64,000 nt of DNA from JBNKWA01 sp050299555 (GTDB taxonomy: Bacteria > Pseudomonadota > Alphaproteobacteria > Rhodobacterales > Rhodobacteraceae). Both the position numbers and the translations under genes were made by a program. The notes below the pieces were generated by a model that saw nothing but the letters and a program-made list of their open reading frames with translations, made no database searches and was not told the origin of the DNA. Numbering within the stretch: the stretch's first letter is position 1; each line of letters opens with the position of its first letter. This document shows, in pieces, positions 52,780 through 61,319 of the stretch. Location of the stretch: NCBI GenBank assembly GCA_050299555.1, contig JBNKWA010000080.1, positions 62,001-126,000 of the forward strand, given 5' to 3'.

Positions 52780-55092
52780 ATGAGCAGCATTCCCGATTGG
52801 GACGATCGAGCGACGAAACCGGTGTGGCTGCCGGTGGCCGGAGCCATTGCGGCGGCGGGCTTGCTCGTCGGCCTGGTTGCGGTCTGGGCAAATGGCGGAT
52901 CGGCACCTTCAGGGCGTGCGCTACTGACCCCGGGCCTGGCTTTCGCCGCACTTTCCCTCTTTGTTGTGAAATGCATGTTGCGCTCACGTCTGCCGGAGGC
53001 GTCGAGTTCCTTCAGTCGCCTTTACGGTGAGGTCGACCGGCCGTCGGCACTCTCTGACCGTACGGGTCGAATCCTCGCACTGAACCCGGCCGGCCGTCAG
53101 CTGTGGAGCGGCAACGGGTCGATCGAGGCGGCGGTCTCAACCTGGCTGTCCAACCCGGCGCCGTTGATCTACCAGATGATCCGCGGCCTGCATCGCACAG
53201 GGCAGGTCACCGAGGAACTGGCGCTCGATGATGGCTATGTCCGCCTGGTGGCGCAATCGGCCGGGCCGGACCTTGTGGTCTGGCAAGTTGCCGAGATGGC
53301 CACCGACGAATCCGGCGAGGTGGCGGAGAGAACCGGTGACCTGCCGCAGATCCTTGTCTCGAGTACTGGCGCTGTCCTGAAGATGAACCGGGCGGCGCGG
53401 GCCCTGGCCGGAAATGATATCCGGCACGTGACCGACCTTTTCGAGGATCTGCCATTCCGGCACGGTGGCATCCATCGCCTGCTGCCGGCGGCGGCGCTGC
53501 CCGTGCGCCTGCACGTGACGCGCACCGGTGACGGGGGACAGAACCTGGTGATGATCCCCTGCGATCCGACCGAATTGTCGGGGGTCGCGCCCGAGGGCGT
53601 GCTTGACGATCTGCCGGTGGCGCTGGCGAGGCTGAAGCCCGACGGGACGCTGGTCTATGCCAATGCCGCCGCCAAGGCTCTGCTCGGGGGCCGTGCGGTG
53701 CCGGGGGCCCAGATTGCCGGCCTGATCGAAGGGCTCGGGCGCTCGATTCCGGAACGCCTGCTGGACACCGCGCGGGGGCGGGCCCAGGGCCGCTCGGAAG
53801 TGGCGCGCGGCAAGATTGAGGATCGCGAGATCTTCCTGCAGGTCACCCTGACCCGAGTTATGATGGACGGAGAGGTCTCTCTGCTTGCGGTCCTTGCGGA
53901 CGCGACGGAGTTGAAGACCCTGGAGGCGCAATTCGTCCAAAGCCAGAAGATGCAGGCGGTCGGTCAGCTTGCCGGCGGCATCGCCCATGACTTCAACAAC
54001 CTGTTGACGGCGATCCACGGACATTGCGACCTGCTGCTGCTGCGCCACGACCAGGGCGATCCCGATTTCGCTGACCTGACCCAGATCCGGCAGAACGCCA
54101 ACCGTGCCGCATCGCTGGTCAGTCAGCTTCTGGCATTCTCGCGCAAGCAGACGCTGCGGCCGACCGTGCTGCAGCTTTCGGACACGCTTTCGGAAATCGC
54201 CCACCTGCTGAACCGGCTTCTGGGCGCCAAGGTCTCGCTGGAGATCGAGAGTGCGCCGAACCTGTGGTGCGTCCGCGTGGACGAGCGGCAGTTCGAGCAG
54301 GTGATCGTCAACCTCGCGGTCAATGCGCGGGATGCCATGCCCACCGGCGGGTCGGTCAAGGTCGTCGCCGAGAACTGCCTGCTGGAGACCGAGTTGCAGC
54401 GCGACCGGGCGACGGTGCCGCCGGGCGAGTATGTCAGGGTCAGTGTCTCCGACACCGGGTCGGGGATTCCGCCGGACAAGATCGGGAAGATCTTCGAGCC
54501 GTTCTTTACCACCAAGCGGATCGGAGAGGGCACCGGGCTGGGGCTTTCGACCGTCTATGGCATCGTCAAGCAGACGGGCGGGTTCATCTTTGCCGACAGC
54601 GAGGTGGGGCAGGGGGCGAGCTTCACCGTCTACCTGCCGGCCCACGAGGACGAGGGGGACACGGCCGACCAGCCCGCATCCGAGCCGCGCGAGCCGCGGA
54701 CCACGGGTGGCCTTGCCGGACGCGGCGTGATCCTTCTGGTCGAGGACGAGGCGCCGGTGCGCTCGGTCGCGGCGCGGGCGCTGCAGATGCGCGGCTACAC
54801 CGTGCTCGAAGCCGATTCCGGTGAGGCGGCGCTGAAGATCCTCGACGACTCGCCGCCGCATGTGGACCTGTTCCTGTCCGACGTGATCATGCCCGGGATC
54901 GACGGGCCGACCTGGGTCGAGGAGGCCAAGAAGCGCGGCATCGAGGCGCCGACGATCTTCGTCTCGGGCTATGCCGAGGATGCCTTCCGCGACGGCCGCG
55001 GCGAGCTCGACCAGGCGGTGTTCCTGCCCAAGCCGTTCTCGATCAACGAGCTGGCCGAGAAGGTCAAGTTCACCCTCGGCCAGGCCGGCTGA
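52780..55092 (+). CDS. cckA: CckA-type hybrid histidine kinase, 770 aa
   Basis: Membrane hybrid kinase at the top of the CckA-ChpT-CtrA phosphorelay that controls cell cycle, motility and related functions in alphaproteobacteria. Two membrane helices at residues ~15-35 and ~47-65, PAS-like domains from ~80 to 380, the phosphoacceptor segment QLAGGIAHDFNNLLTAI with H403, an ATP-binding domain (NLAVNARDAMPTGGSV, DTGSGIPPDKIGKIFEPFFT, GTGLGLSTVYGIVKQTGG), and a receiver domain with D701 in LFLSDVIMPGIDGP. I use the ATG at 52780; a GTG at 52771 is an alternative. It follows rsmB by 96 bp. Paired GTTAAC sites lie just upstream. Confidence 0.92.
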   Translation: MSSIPDWDDRATKPVWLPVAGAIAAAGLLVGLVAVWANGGSAPSGRALLTPGLAFAALSLFVVKCMLRSRLPEASSSFSRLYGEVDRPSALSDRTGRILALNPAGRQLWSGNGSIEAAVSTWLSNPAPLIYQMIRGLHRTGQVTEELALDDGYVRLVAQSAGPDLVVWQVAEMATDESGEVAERTGDLPQILVSSTGAVLKMNRAARALAGNDIRHVTDLFEDLPFRHGGIHRLLPAAALPVRLHVTRTGDGGQNLVMIPCDPTELSGVAPEGVLDDLPVALARLKPDGTLVYANAAAKALLGGRAVPGAQIAGLIEGLGRSIPERLLDTARGRAQGRSEVARGKIEDREIFLQVTLTRVMMDGEVSLLAVLADATELKTLEAQFVQSQKMQAVGQLAGGIAHDFNNLLTAIHGHCDLLLLRHDQGDPDFADLTQIRQNANRAASLVSQLLAFSRKQTLRPTVLQLSDTLSEIAHLLNRLLGAKVSLEIESAPNLWCVRVDERQFEQVIVNLAVNARDAMPTGGSVKVVAENCLLETELQRDRATVPPGEYVRVSVSDTGSGIPPDKIGKIFEPFFTTKRIGEGTGLGLSTVYGIVKQTGGFIFADSEVGQGASFTVYLPAHEDEGDTADQPASEPREPRTTGGLAGRGVILLVEDEAPVRSVAARALQMRGYTVLEADSGEAALKILDDSPPHVDLFLSDVIMPGIDGPTWVEEAKKRGIEAPTIFVSGYAEDAFRDGRGELDQAVFLPKPFSINELAEKVKFTLGQAG

Positions 55093-55715
55093 AACAGGCC
55101 CGAAGCGGCTGTCCGCATGCGGACGGCGGTGCGTCCTGGGGCCCCGGACAGAGACCGCCCCTGAAGCGTCCCCATGGGGACGGGGGGTCAAGGCGCTGTT
55201 TTCAGGACAGTTCCTGTGGGGACGGGTCTGGATCGCGCCCGGGCCGCTCCCCGCCCACCCACCCTCGCGCCCCGGGCGCGCCTGGCGCTGCGCCAGGTCT
55301 GGCGCTGGTGTCCCCATGGGGACGGGGGGTCAAGGTGCTGGAATCCAACGGAATCCCGTGGGGACGGTCTGGGGACGCCAGACCGGGTGCCTTGGCTGGG
55401 GATCAGGGGCCTAAGGAAGCGTCCCCATGGGGACGGGGGGTCAAGGTATTGAAATTCCGCAAGATCCCGTGGGGACGGTCTGGAGGCGCCGGATCGGGTG
55501 CTGGGGCCCGGGATCATGGGCCAAAGGAACCGTCCCCACGGGGACGCGTTGCAAGTGTCTGAATTTAAAAGAAAAAAATATTAACGCGGGTGGGGACACG
55601 CGGGGATGGGCCGCCACAATCAATCCGGTATGCCGTCATGGAGGCGTTCGGCATCGCGGTCGAGCCGACCCTGGTGACGATGTGAAAAGGCTGCGGCGTT
55701 TGTCGCCGCGCGCCC
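55093..55715. other. 623-bp convergent intergenic region with repeat array C
   Basis: Lies between the cckA stop and the purS stop. Almost all of it is occupied by the palindrome array listed below. No purQ gene is present here. No protein-coding gene recognised. Confidence 0.65.
55140..55625 (-). repeat. Palindrome array, copy C of the dispersed element
   Basis: Four palindromes at 55168-55181, 55310-55323, 55421-55434 (all GTCCCCATGGGGAC) and 55532-55545 (GTCCCCACGGGGAC). Spacing between starts is 142, 111 and 111 bp. Three are followed on the plus strand by CGGGGGGTCAAGG, and each unit also holds a half-site CCGTGGGGAC (55356-55365, 55467-55476; variant at 55214-55223). On the minus strand the rightmost unit repeats the A/B layout: TGTCCCCAC, then GCGTTAAT and an A/T run, then the palindrome 53 bp away. 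It is therefore the same element, inverted and partly tandemly amplified. Confidence 0.88.
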
Positions 55716-55970
55716 CTATTGCCCGTCCTGGGACTGGAGCTCGACCGAATAGGACTCGATGACCGTATTGGCGAGGAGCTTTTCGCACATCGTGCGCACC
55801 TGCGCCTCGGCCCGGGCGGCGTCGGTCTCGGCCAGATCGAGCTCGATCAGCTTGCCCTGGCGGACGCCGTTGACGCCCTCGAAGCCGAGCGAGCCGAGGG
55901 CCCGGCGGACCGCCTCGCCCTGGGGGTCGAGAACCCCGGGTTTCAGCGTGACATGGACCCGCGCCTTCAT
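55716..55970 (-). CDS. purS: Phosphoribosylformylglycinamidine synthase subunit PurS, 84 aa
   Basis: Small structural subunit that bridges PurQ and PurL in FGAM synthase, step 4 of purine synthesis. It shows the PurS pattern: MKARVHVTLKPGVLDPQGEA at the start, the central GFEGVNGVRQGKLIEL, and NTVIESYSVEL near the end. It starts 24 bp after the purC stop and is co-transcribed with it. In many relatives purQ follows directly; here the stop is followed by a non-coding repeat array and the converging cckA, so purQ must be elsewhere. The last six residues exceed the usual ~79-aa length. Confidence 0.93.
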   Translation of the reverse strand: MKARVHVTLKPGVLDPQGEAVRRALGSLGFEGVNGVRQGKLIELDLAETDAARAEAQVRTMCEKLLANTVIESYSVELQSQDGQ

Positions 55971-55994
55971 CGCGACACCTTCATTGCGCCGCCC

Positions 55995-56756
55995 TCAGTT
56001 GACCAGCTTCGGGCGCTGCCCGGTATGGTTGGTCTTGGGCAGCACGCCGAGACGACGGGCGACCTCGGTATAGGCGTCGGTGAGGCTACCGAGATCGCGG
56101 CGGAACACGTCCTTGTCGAGCTTCTGGCCGGTTTCCATGTCCCACAGGCGGCAGCTATCGGGGGTGATCTCGTCGGCGACGACGAGGCGCTGGAAATCGC
56201 CCTCGTAGACGCGGCCGATCTCGATCTTGAAGTCCACCAGGCGGATGCCGACGCCGAGCATCAGGCCGCTGAGGAAGTCGTTCACCCTGAGCGCCAGGGC
56301 GACGATGTCGTCGAGGTCCTGCTGGCTGGCCCAGCCGAAGGCGAGGATGTGCTCCTCGGCCACCATCGGGTCGTGAAGCTCGTCGTTCTTGTAGTAGAAC
56401 TCGACGATCGGCCGGGGCAGGGCGGTGCCCTCCTCGAGCCCGAGCCGTTTCGACAGCGAGCCGGCGGCGACGTTCCGGACCACCACCTCGAGCGGGATGA
56501 TCTCGACCGAGCGCACAAGCTGTTCGCGCATGTTCAGCCGGCGCAGGAAGTGGGTCGGCACGCCGATGGCGTTGAGGCCGGCCATGAAGAACTCGGACAG
56601 GCGGTTGTTGAGAACCCCCTTGCCCTCGATCACCGCCTTCTTCTCGCCGTTGCCGGCGGTGGTGTCGTCCTTGAAGTACTGGATCAGCGTGTCGGGTTCG
56701 GGGCCCTCGTAGAGAATCTTGGCCTTGCCTTCGTACACCATCCTGCGGCGCGCCAT
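55995..56756 (-). CDS. purC: SAICAR synthetase, 253 aa
   Basis: ATP-dependent ligation of aspartate to CAIR, giving SAICAR in purine synthesis. Conserved features: KAKILYEGPEPDTLIQYFKD at the start, FFMAGLNAIGVPTHFLRRLN, PLEVVVRNVAAGSLSKRLG, VDFKIEIGR and VADEITPDSCRLWD. Length is typical. The ATG at 56754-56756 follows GGAGG with 8-nt spacing; a GTG three bases upstream is possible. It diverges from the DUF1476 gene and is followed by purS. Confidence 0.97.
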   Translation of the reverse strand: MARRRMVYEGKAKILYEGPEPDTLIQYFKDDTTAGNGEKKAVIEGKGVLNNRLSEFFMAGLNAIGVPTHFLRRLNMREQLVRSVEIIPLEVVVRNVAAGSLSKRLGLEEGTALPRPIVEFYYKNDELHDPMVAEEHILAFGWASQQDLDDIVALALRVNDFLSGLMLGVGIRLVDFKIEIGRVYEGDFQRLVVADEITPDSCRLWDMETGQKLDKDVFRRDLGSLTDAYTEVARRLGVLPKTNHTGQRPKLVN

Positions 56757-56942
56757 CACTTGAGCCTCCGGGAAACGAAAGACGCACTCCGGCGCGGATT
56801 GCCCTGCCGAGAGGTTGCCCTGCTATAGGCGCTCGCCCCGGCAGGGGCAAGGATTCGCGGGATCGTCGCGTGGCGCCTTGCAAAGGGGCTTGGCGGGCGA
56901 CTATTTGTCCTGAAGACAGGATCGGGACAAGGATTTGCCGCG

Positions 56943-57260
56943 ATGACAACCTTCGACGACCGCGAGGATACCTTCGAGAAGAAGTTCGCCCATGACGCGA
57001 ACATGCAGTTCAAGGCCGAGGCGCGTCGCAACAAGCTTCTGGGGCTGTGGGCGGCGGCCCTGCTCGGCAGGTCGGGCGACGCTGCCAACCAGTATGCCAG
57101 CGAGGTCGTGAAGGCCGACCTGCAGGAGGCCGGCGACAACGACGTGCTGCGCAAGGTCGCGGGCGATCTGGGCGACAAGGCGAGCGAGGCGGAGATCCGG
57201 GCCAAGATGGCCGAGCTTCTTGCCGTCGCCAGGGCGCAGGTGATGGACGAGGCCGAGTAG
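56943..57260 (+). CDS. DUF1476 / ATPase inhibitor subunit zeta, 105 aa
   Basis: Small alphaproteobacterial protein of the DUF1476 family, whose Paracoccus member is the zeta subunit inhibiting the F1Fo-ATP synthase. Diagnostic start MTTFDDREDTFEKKFAHDAN (the N-terminal region is the inhibitory segment in Paracoccus), then FKAEARRNKLLGLWAAALLG, followed by a four-helix remainder. In some species the inhibitory N-terminus is not functional, so inhibition here is inferred. It diverges from purC with a ~185 bp gap, a common arrangement in this group. Confidence 0.95.
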   Translation: MTTFDDREDTFEKKFAHDANMQFKAEARRNKLLGLWAAALLGRSGDAANQYASEVVKADLQEAGDNDVLRKVAGDLGDKASEAEIRAKMAELLAVARAQVMDEAE

Positions 57261-57363
57261 GGCATCCGGGACGCCGCCGCACCCGTGGTGCGCGGCCCCG
57301 ACTAGCCGAATCTTAAGACCGAGCCGCTAGTTACCGCCCGGCAATTCACGGCGACGGGAACCA

Positions 57364-59568
57364 GTGGTGAAGGCAGTCAGCGACGCTGCGGTGGCGGCGG
57401 CAGATCCTGTCCGGGCCCAGCGATGGCCGGACCTTGTGCCGCGTGTGGTCCTGATGCTGGCGCTGACGGGCGCCGCGGTGTGGCTGGCATCGCGGGAGCT
57501 GCAGGGGATTGCCCTTGCCGATGTGCTCGCCTCGCTTGCCGCGACGCCACTGGCGACAGTGGTTCTGGCCGTCGGCCTGACGGCGATCAGCTTTTCCGCC
57601 ATCGCCGGCTATGATCTGATCGCGGTGCGGTCGATGGGGGTGGCGGTGCCCGCCGGTCCGGCCCTGTGGTCCGGCTTTGTCGCCTCGTCCTTTGGCCAGG
57701 TCCTGGGTCTTGGCGCGATCGTCGGGGCCGCCATGCGCTGGCGCATGCTCAGGCGTTTTGGCGTCACGCCGCTGCAGGCGGGTCTGGTCAGCGGCGCGGT
57801 GACGGCCGGGTTCATGTTCAGCCTCATCGGCATCGGTTCGGCGGTGACGCTCTACGCGCCGGGGTCGATCTCGTTCCCCGGCTCCGCCGATCCGGCCCTG
57901 ATCCGGACCTGCGCGGTGATCGGGCTGACGACGTTCCTGTGGTTCCTCTTGATGTGCTGGGTGCAGCCGCGGCTGGAGGTTGCCGGCCGGCGCCTGCGGT
58001 TGCCGCGTTTCGGTGCGATGCTGCGCCTGGTGGTGCTCTGCGTCATCGACGTGGTGCCGGCGGCTGCGGTGCTCTGGGTGCTGCTGCCGGCCGGGCAGGA
58101 CATCAGCCTCGCGACGCTGATCCCGCTCTATCTGGCGGCGCTGTTCGTCGGGCTTGTGGCAAATGTCCCGGGCGGCGTGGGCATCCTGGAACTGGCCTGC
58201 CTGCTGACCTTTCCGCACCTGCCGCAGAGCGAGGTGCTGGCCTCGGTGCTCTTGTATCGCGCGATCTTCTATGTGCTGCCGTTCCTGGTGGCCTCGGTCG
58301 TCGTCGCTCGCCACGAGGCGGCCATGGCCGGGATGATCGCGCCGCTGACCCCCGACCGGCGGCGGTTCCGGCGCGGGCCGGACGTGCTGGCCGTGCCCGA
58401 GGGCGGGACCCCGCCGCAGGTGGCGCAGATACTTGCCGGCTGCGAACGGGCCGAGGCCTTCCTGGCCCAGGCCGGCGACAAGCTGGTGCTGATGTCGCCC
58501 GACCGGCGCGCCTTCCTGATCTATGCCTCGACCGGCAATGCGCTGGTGGCCCTGGGCGACCCGGTGGGCCCGCGCAGCGCCTGGCCGGTGCTCATCGACC
58601 GGTTCCTCGGCAAGGCCCGGGCCCAATACGCCCGGCCGGTCTTCTACAAGGTCTCGAGCGAGGCCGCGCCCATGCTCGCGGCCGCGGGGTGCATGGTGGT
58701 GCGCTGCGGCGAGACGGCCATCCTCGACCCGGCGACCTTCACCCTCGAAACGCCGGCGCGGCGCGAATTGCGGCGCAAGCTGTCACGGGCCGCCCGCGCC
58801 GGCGTGACGGTGATCGCGCACGCCCCGGGCACCGCGCCGACGCACCGCCTGGACGCCGTTCATGCCGAATGGCTGGCCGAGCACGGCACCGAACTGGGCT
58901 TTTCGCAGGGCCGCTTCGGTGGCGCGCTGTTCGAGAGCTGTCGGGTCTTCGAGGCCCGGGTGGCCGGGTCCAGCGTCGGGTTTCTCAGCATTCTGCGCTC
59001 TGGTGACGGGGGCGAGGACGCTGTCGATGTCATGCGGCTGACCGGCGACGCGCCCGACGGCACCATGCACGGGCTGGTTGTCGCGGCGCTGGATGCGGCG
59101 CGGGCCGACGGGGTGAGGCGGTTCAGCCTGTGCGCGGTATCGCTGAGCGGCATCGACGATCCCGACGGCCGTGTCGAGCGGGTGGAGAACGCCATCTTCC
59201 GCCGCTTCGGCGATCGCGCCGGGCTGACCGGACTGCGCCGGTTCAAGGCGGCGTTCCGGCCCGAGTGGGAGCCGGTCCATGCCGCCTTCCGACCGCCACT
59301 GATCCTGCCGGTGACCGAGGCGCTGTCGGTCTGGCGGGTCCTGCGCCAGCCGAAAAGGTCGACCACGGCCGCCGAGGCGCTGGCGGCCGCGCCGATCCAC
59401 GCCGGCGGCTCCGCGCGCCGCAGGAAGATCGGGGCATGGCGCGGTCGGAAGCCGGCCCTGCGGCGGCGGGAGCCACCCGCGTTGCCGCCGTGCAGCGTCT
59501 TGTCCGCGGCCATGCCGGCCGCCTCCGGTCCGATCTCGGAGCCGGCCGGCAGTGCCGCCGAGCGCTAG
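57364..59568 (+). CDS. mprF: MprF-like phosphatidylglycerol aminoacyltransferase/flippase, 734 aa
   Basis: Bifunctional membrane protein predicted to attach an amino acid (commonly lysine) to phosphatidylglycerol and flip the product, reducing surface charge and aiding acid or cationic-peptide resistance. The N-terminal ~330 residues contain about eight hydrophobic segments including SGFVASSFGQVLGLGAIVGA and LFVGLVANVPGGVGILELAC, typical of the flippase part. The C-terminal DUF2156-type (GNAT-related) transferase domain spans ~345-660 (STGNALVALGDPVGP; RLTGDAPDGTMHGLVVAALD; FKAAFRPEWEPVHAAF). A ~75-residue Arg/Ala/Pro-rich tail follows. A GTG start at 57364 is used. The amino acid specificity cannot be told from sequence. 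Confidence 0.9.
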   Translation: MVKAVSDAAVAAADPVRAQRWPDLVPRVVLMLALTGAAVWLASRELQGIALADVLASLAATPLATVVLAVGLTAISFSAIAGYDLIAVRSMGVAVPAGPALWSGFVASSFGQVLGLGAIVGAAMRWRMLRRFGVTPLQAGLVSGAVTAGFMFSLIGIGSAVTLYAPGSISFPGSADPALIRTCAVIGLTTFLWFLLMCWVQPRLEVAGRRLRLPRFGAMLRLVVLCVIDVVPAAAVLWVLLPAGQDISLATLIPLYLAALFVGLVANVPGGVGILELACLLTFPHLPQSEVLASVLLYRAIFYVLPFLVASVVVARHEAAMAGMIAPLTPDRRRFRRGPDVLAVPEGGTPPQVAQILAGCERAEAFLAQAGDKLVLMSPDRRAFLIYASTGNALVALGDPVGPRSAWPVLIDRFLGKARAQYARPVFYKVSSEAAPMLAAAGCMVVRCGETAILDPATFTLETPARRELRRKLSRAARAGVTVIAHAPGTAPTHRLDAVHAEWLAEHGTELGFSQGRFGGALFESCRVFEARVAGSSVGFLSILRSGDGGEDAVDVMRLTGDAPDGTMHGLVVAALDAARADGVRRFSLCAVSLSGIDDPDGRVERVENAIFRRFGDRAGLTGLRRFKAAFRPEWEPVHAAFRPPLILPVTEALSVWRVLRQPKRSTTAAEALAAAPIHAGGSARRRKIGAWRGRKPALRRREPPALPPCSVLSAAMPAASGPISEPAGSAAER

Positions 59569-59959
59569 CGCCGCGGACCCTTTCCAGCCCGTGACACGCC
59601 GTTCCGGCCGCGGGGCCGTGTCGCGTTGCGGGCGGGTGCGCCGGTCTTCGGGTCGGTGTGCGGTCGCCGGGGCGAGACCGACAGTCGCCCAAGACCCGCG
59701 CGAAGATCGCGTCCACGTGGCGCAGGTGATCGCCGAGGTCGAACATGGCCTCGATCTCGTCGGCGCCGAGCAGGGCGGTGACCTCCGCGTCGGACTTGAG
59801 CTCGGTGAGGAAATCGGCGCCTTCGCCCCGGACCCTCATGGCGTTGCGCTGGACCATGGCATAGGCCGCCTCGCGGCTGGCGCCGATCCTGGTCAGCGGG
59901 GCCGCGCGGTGCCGGTGCGCCGGTCTTCGGGTCGGTGTGCGGTCGCCGGGACGAGACCG
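59569..59959. other. 391-bp gap filled by a purB 3' duplicate
   Basis: Between mprF and purB, which converge. Bases 59636-59914 are a degenerate copy of the purB 3' end and its flank (see the pseudogene entry). The first ~65 bases hold nothing recognisable. Confidence 0.7.
59636..59914 (-). pseudogene. Tandem duplicate of the purB 3' end
   Basis: Offset by exactly 279 bp from the corresponding bases of purB (for example CCGGTCTTCGGGTCGGTGTG at 59641 and 59920). It encodes the last ~60 residues of adenylosuccinate lyase with scattered changes: RNAMRVRGEGADFLTELKSD versus RNAMKVWGEGADFLTELKSD, and DLGDHLRHVDAIFARVLGD versus DLGYHLRHVDTIFARVFGE. The stop codon position (59681) is changed to a sense codon and no N-terminal part exists, so it is a non-functional fragment. 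The 45 bp beyond the stop are duplicated as well. Confidence 0.9.
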
Positions 59960-61261
59960 CTACTCGCCGAAGACCCGTGCGAAGATCGTGTCCACGTGGC
60001 GCAGGTGATAGCCGAGGTCGAACATGGCCTCGATCTCGTCGGCGCCGAGCAGGGCGGTGACCTCTGCGTCGGACTTGAGCTCGGTGAGGAAATCGGCGCC
60101 TTCACCCCAGACCTTCATGGCGTTGCGCTGGACCATGGCATAGGCCGCCTCGCGGCTGGCGCCCTCCTGGGTCAGCGCCAGGAGTACCCGCTGCGAATGG
60201 ACCAGCCCGCGCAGATGGTCGAGGTTGCGCCGCATGTTCTCGGGGTAGACGACCAGCTTGTCGATCACGCCGGTCAGCCGCGCCAACGCGAAATCCAGGG
60301 TGACCGTGGCGTCGGGGCCGATGTTGCGCTCGACCGAGGAATGCGAAATGTCGCGCTCATGCCAGAGCGCCACGTTCTCCATGGCCGGGATCGCCATCGA
60401 GCGCACCAGCCGGGCCAGTCCGGTCAGGTTTTCCGACAGCACCGGATTGCGCTTGTGCGGCATGGCGCTGGAGCCCTTCTGCCCGGGGGAGAAGAACTCC
60501 TCGGCCTCCAGCACCTCGGTCCGCTGCATGTGGCGGATCTCGGTGGCGATGTTCTCGACGGAGGACGCGACGACGCCGAGCGCCGCGAAGAACGCCGCGT
60601 GGCGGTCGCGGGGAATGACCTGGGTCGAGATCGGCTCGGGCTCCAGCCCCATCGCCTGGCAGACATGCGCCTCGACACCCGGGTCGATATTGGCGAAGGT
60701 CCCCACCGCGCCCGAGATGGCGCCGGTCGCCACCTCGTAGCGGGCCTTTTCCAGCCGGTTGCGGTTGCGAGCCATCTCGGCATGGAAGCGGGCGAAGGTC
60801 AGGCCCATGGTGGTCGGCTCGGCATGGATGCCGTGCGAGCGCCCGATGCGGACGGTATCCTTGTGCTCGAAGGCGCGCCGCTTGAGGGCCGACAGCAGCG
60901 CGTCGATGTCGGCGATCAGCAGGTCGGCGGCGCGGGTGAGTTGCACGTTGAAGCAGGTGTCGAGCACATCCGACGAGGTCATGCCCTGGTGGACAAAGCG
61001 TGCCTCGGGTCCCACCAGTTCGGCCAGGTGGGTGAGAAAGGCGATCACGTCGTGACGCGTCACCGCCTCGATCTCGTCGATGCGGGCCACGTCGAAGGTC
61101 ATGTCCCTGGCCTTCCACACAGCGGCGGCGGCGTCGGCCGGAATGACGCCGAGCGCGGCCTGGGCGTCGCAGGCATGGGCCTCGATCTCGAACCAGATGC
61201 GGAACCGCGTGTCGGGCGACCAGATCGCCACCATTTCGGGCCGGGAATAACGGGGGATCAT
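59960..61261 (-). CDS. purB: Adenylosuccinate lyase, 433 aa
   Basis: Fumarase-superfamily enzyme that splits SAICAR and adenylosuccinate, releasing fumarate, in purine synthesis. Signature loop SSAMPHKRNPVLSENLTGLA (~residue 260) with the catalytic Ser, plus GMTSSDVLDTCFNVQL and RSHGIHAEPTTMGLTFARFH with the catalytic His. Start taken at the ATG 61259-61261 (MIPRYSRPEMVAIWSPDTRF), the usual family start; an ATG at 61304-61306 would add 15 residues. It diverges from the DUF6314 gene. A degenerate copy of its 3' end lies immediately downstream. Confidence 0.96.
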   Translation of the reverse strand: MIPRYSRPEMVAIWSPDTRFRIWFEIEAHACDAQAALGVIPADAAAAVWKARDMTFDVARIDEIEAVTRHDVIAFLTHLAELVGPEARFVHQGMTSSDVLDTCFNVQLTRAADLLIADIDALLSALKRRAFEHKDTVRIGRSHGIHAEPTTMGLTFARFHAEMARNRNRLEKARYEVATGAISGAVGTFANIDPGVEAHVCQAMGLEPEPISTQVIPRDRHAAFFAALGVVASSVENIATEIRHMQRTEVLEAEEFFSPGQKGSSAMPHKRNPVLSENLTGLARLVRSMAIPAMENVALWHERDISHSSVERNIGPDATVTLDFALARLTGVIDKLVVYPENMRRNLDHLRGLVHSQRVLLALTQEGASREAAYAMVQRNAMKVWGEGADFLTELKSDAEVTALLGADEIEAMFDLGYHLRHVDTIFARVFGE

Positions 61262-61319
61262 CGGCGGGCTGGCCTTCGGTGCTTGAGAGGAGACGGGCGC
61301 GTTCATAAAGTGGCCCGCC

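Noticed and set aside
53137..55317. 726-codon minus-strand frame opposite cckA
   Set aside because: Complement of a well supported kinase and it reads into the palindrome array; no family features.
55168..55545. Possible CRISPR array
   Set aside because: The repeated part is a 14-bp palindrome plus a short tail, the intervals are ~97-128 bp and partly similar to each other, and there are no cas genes.
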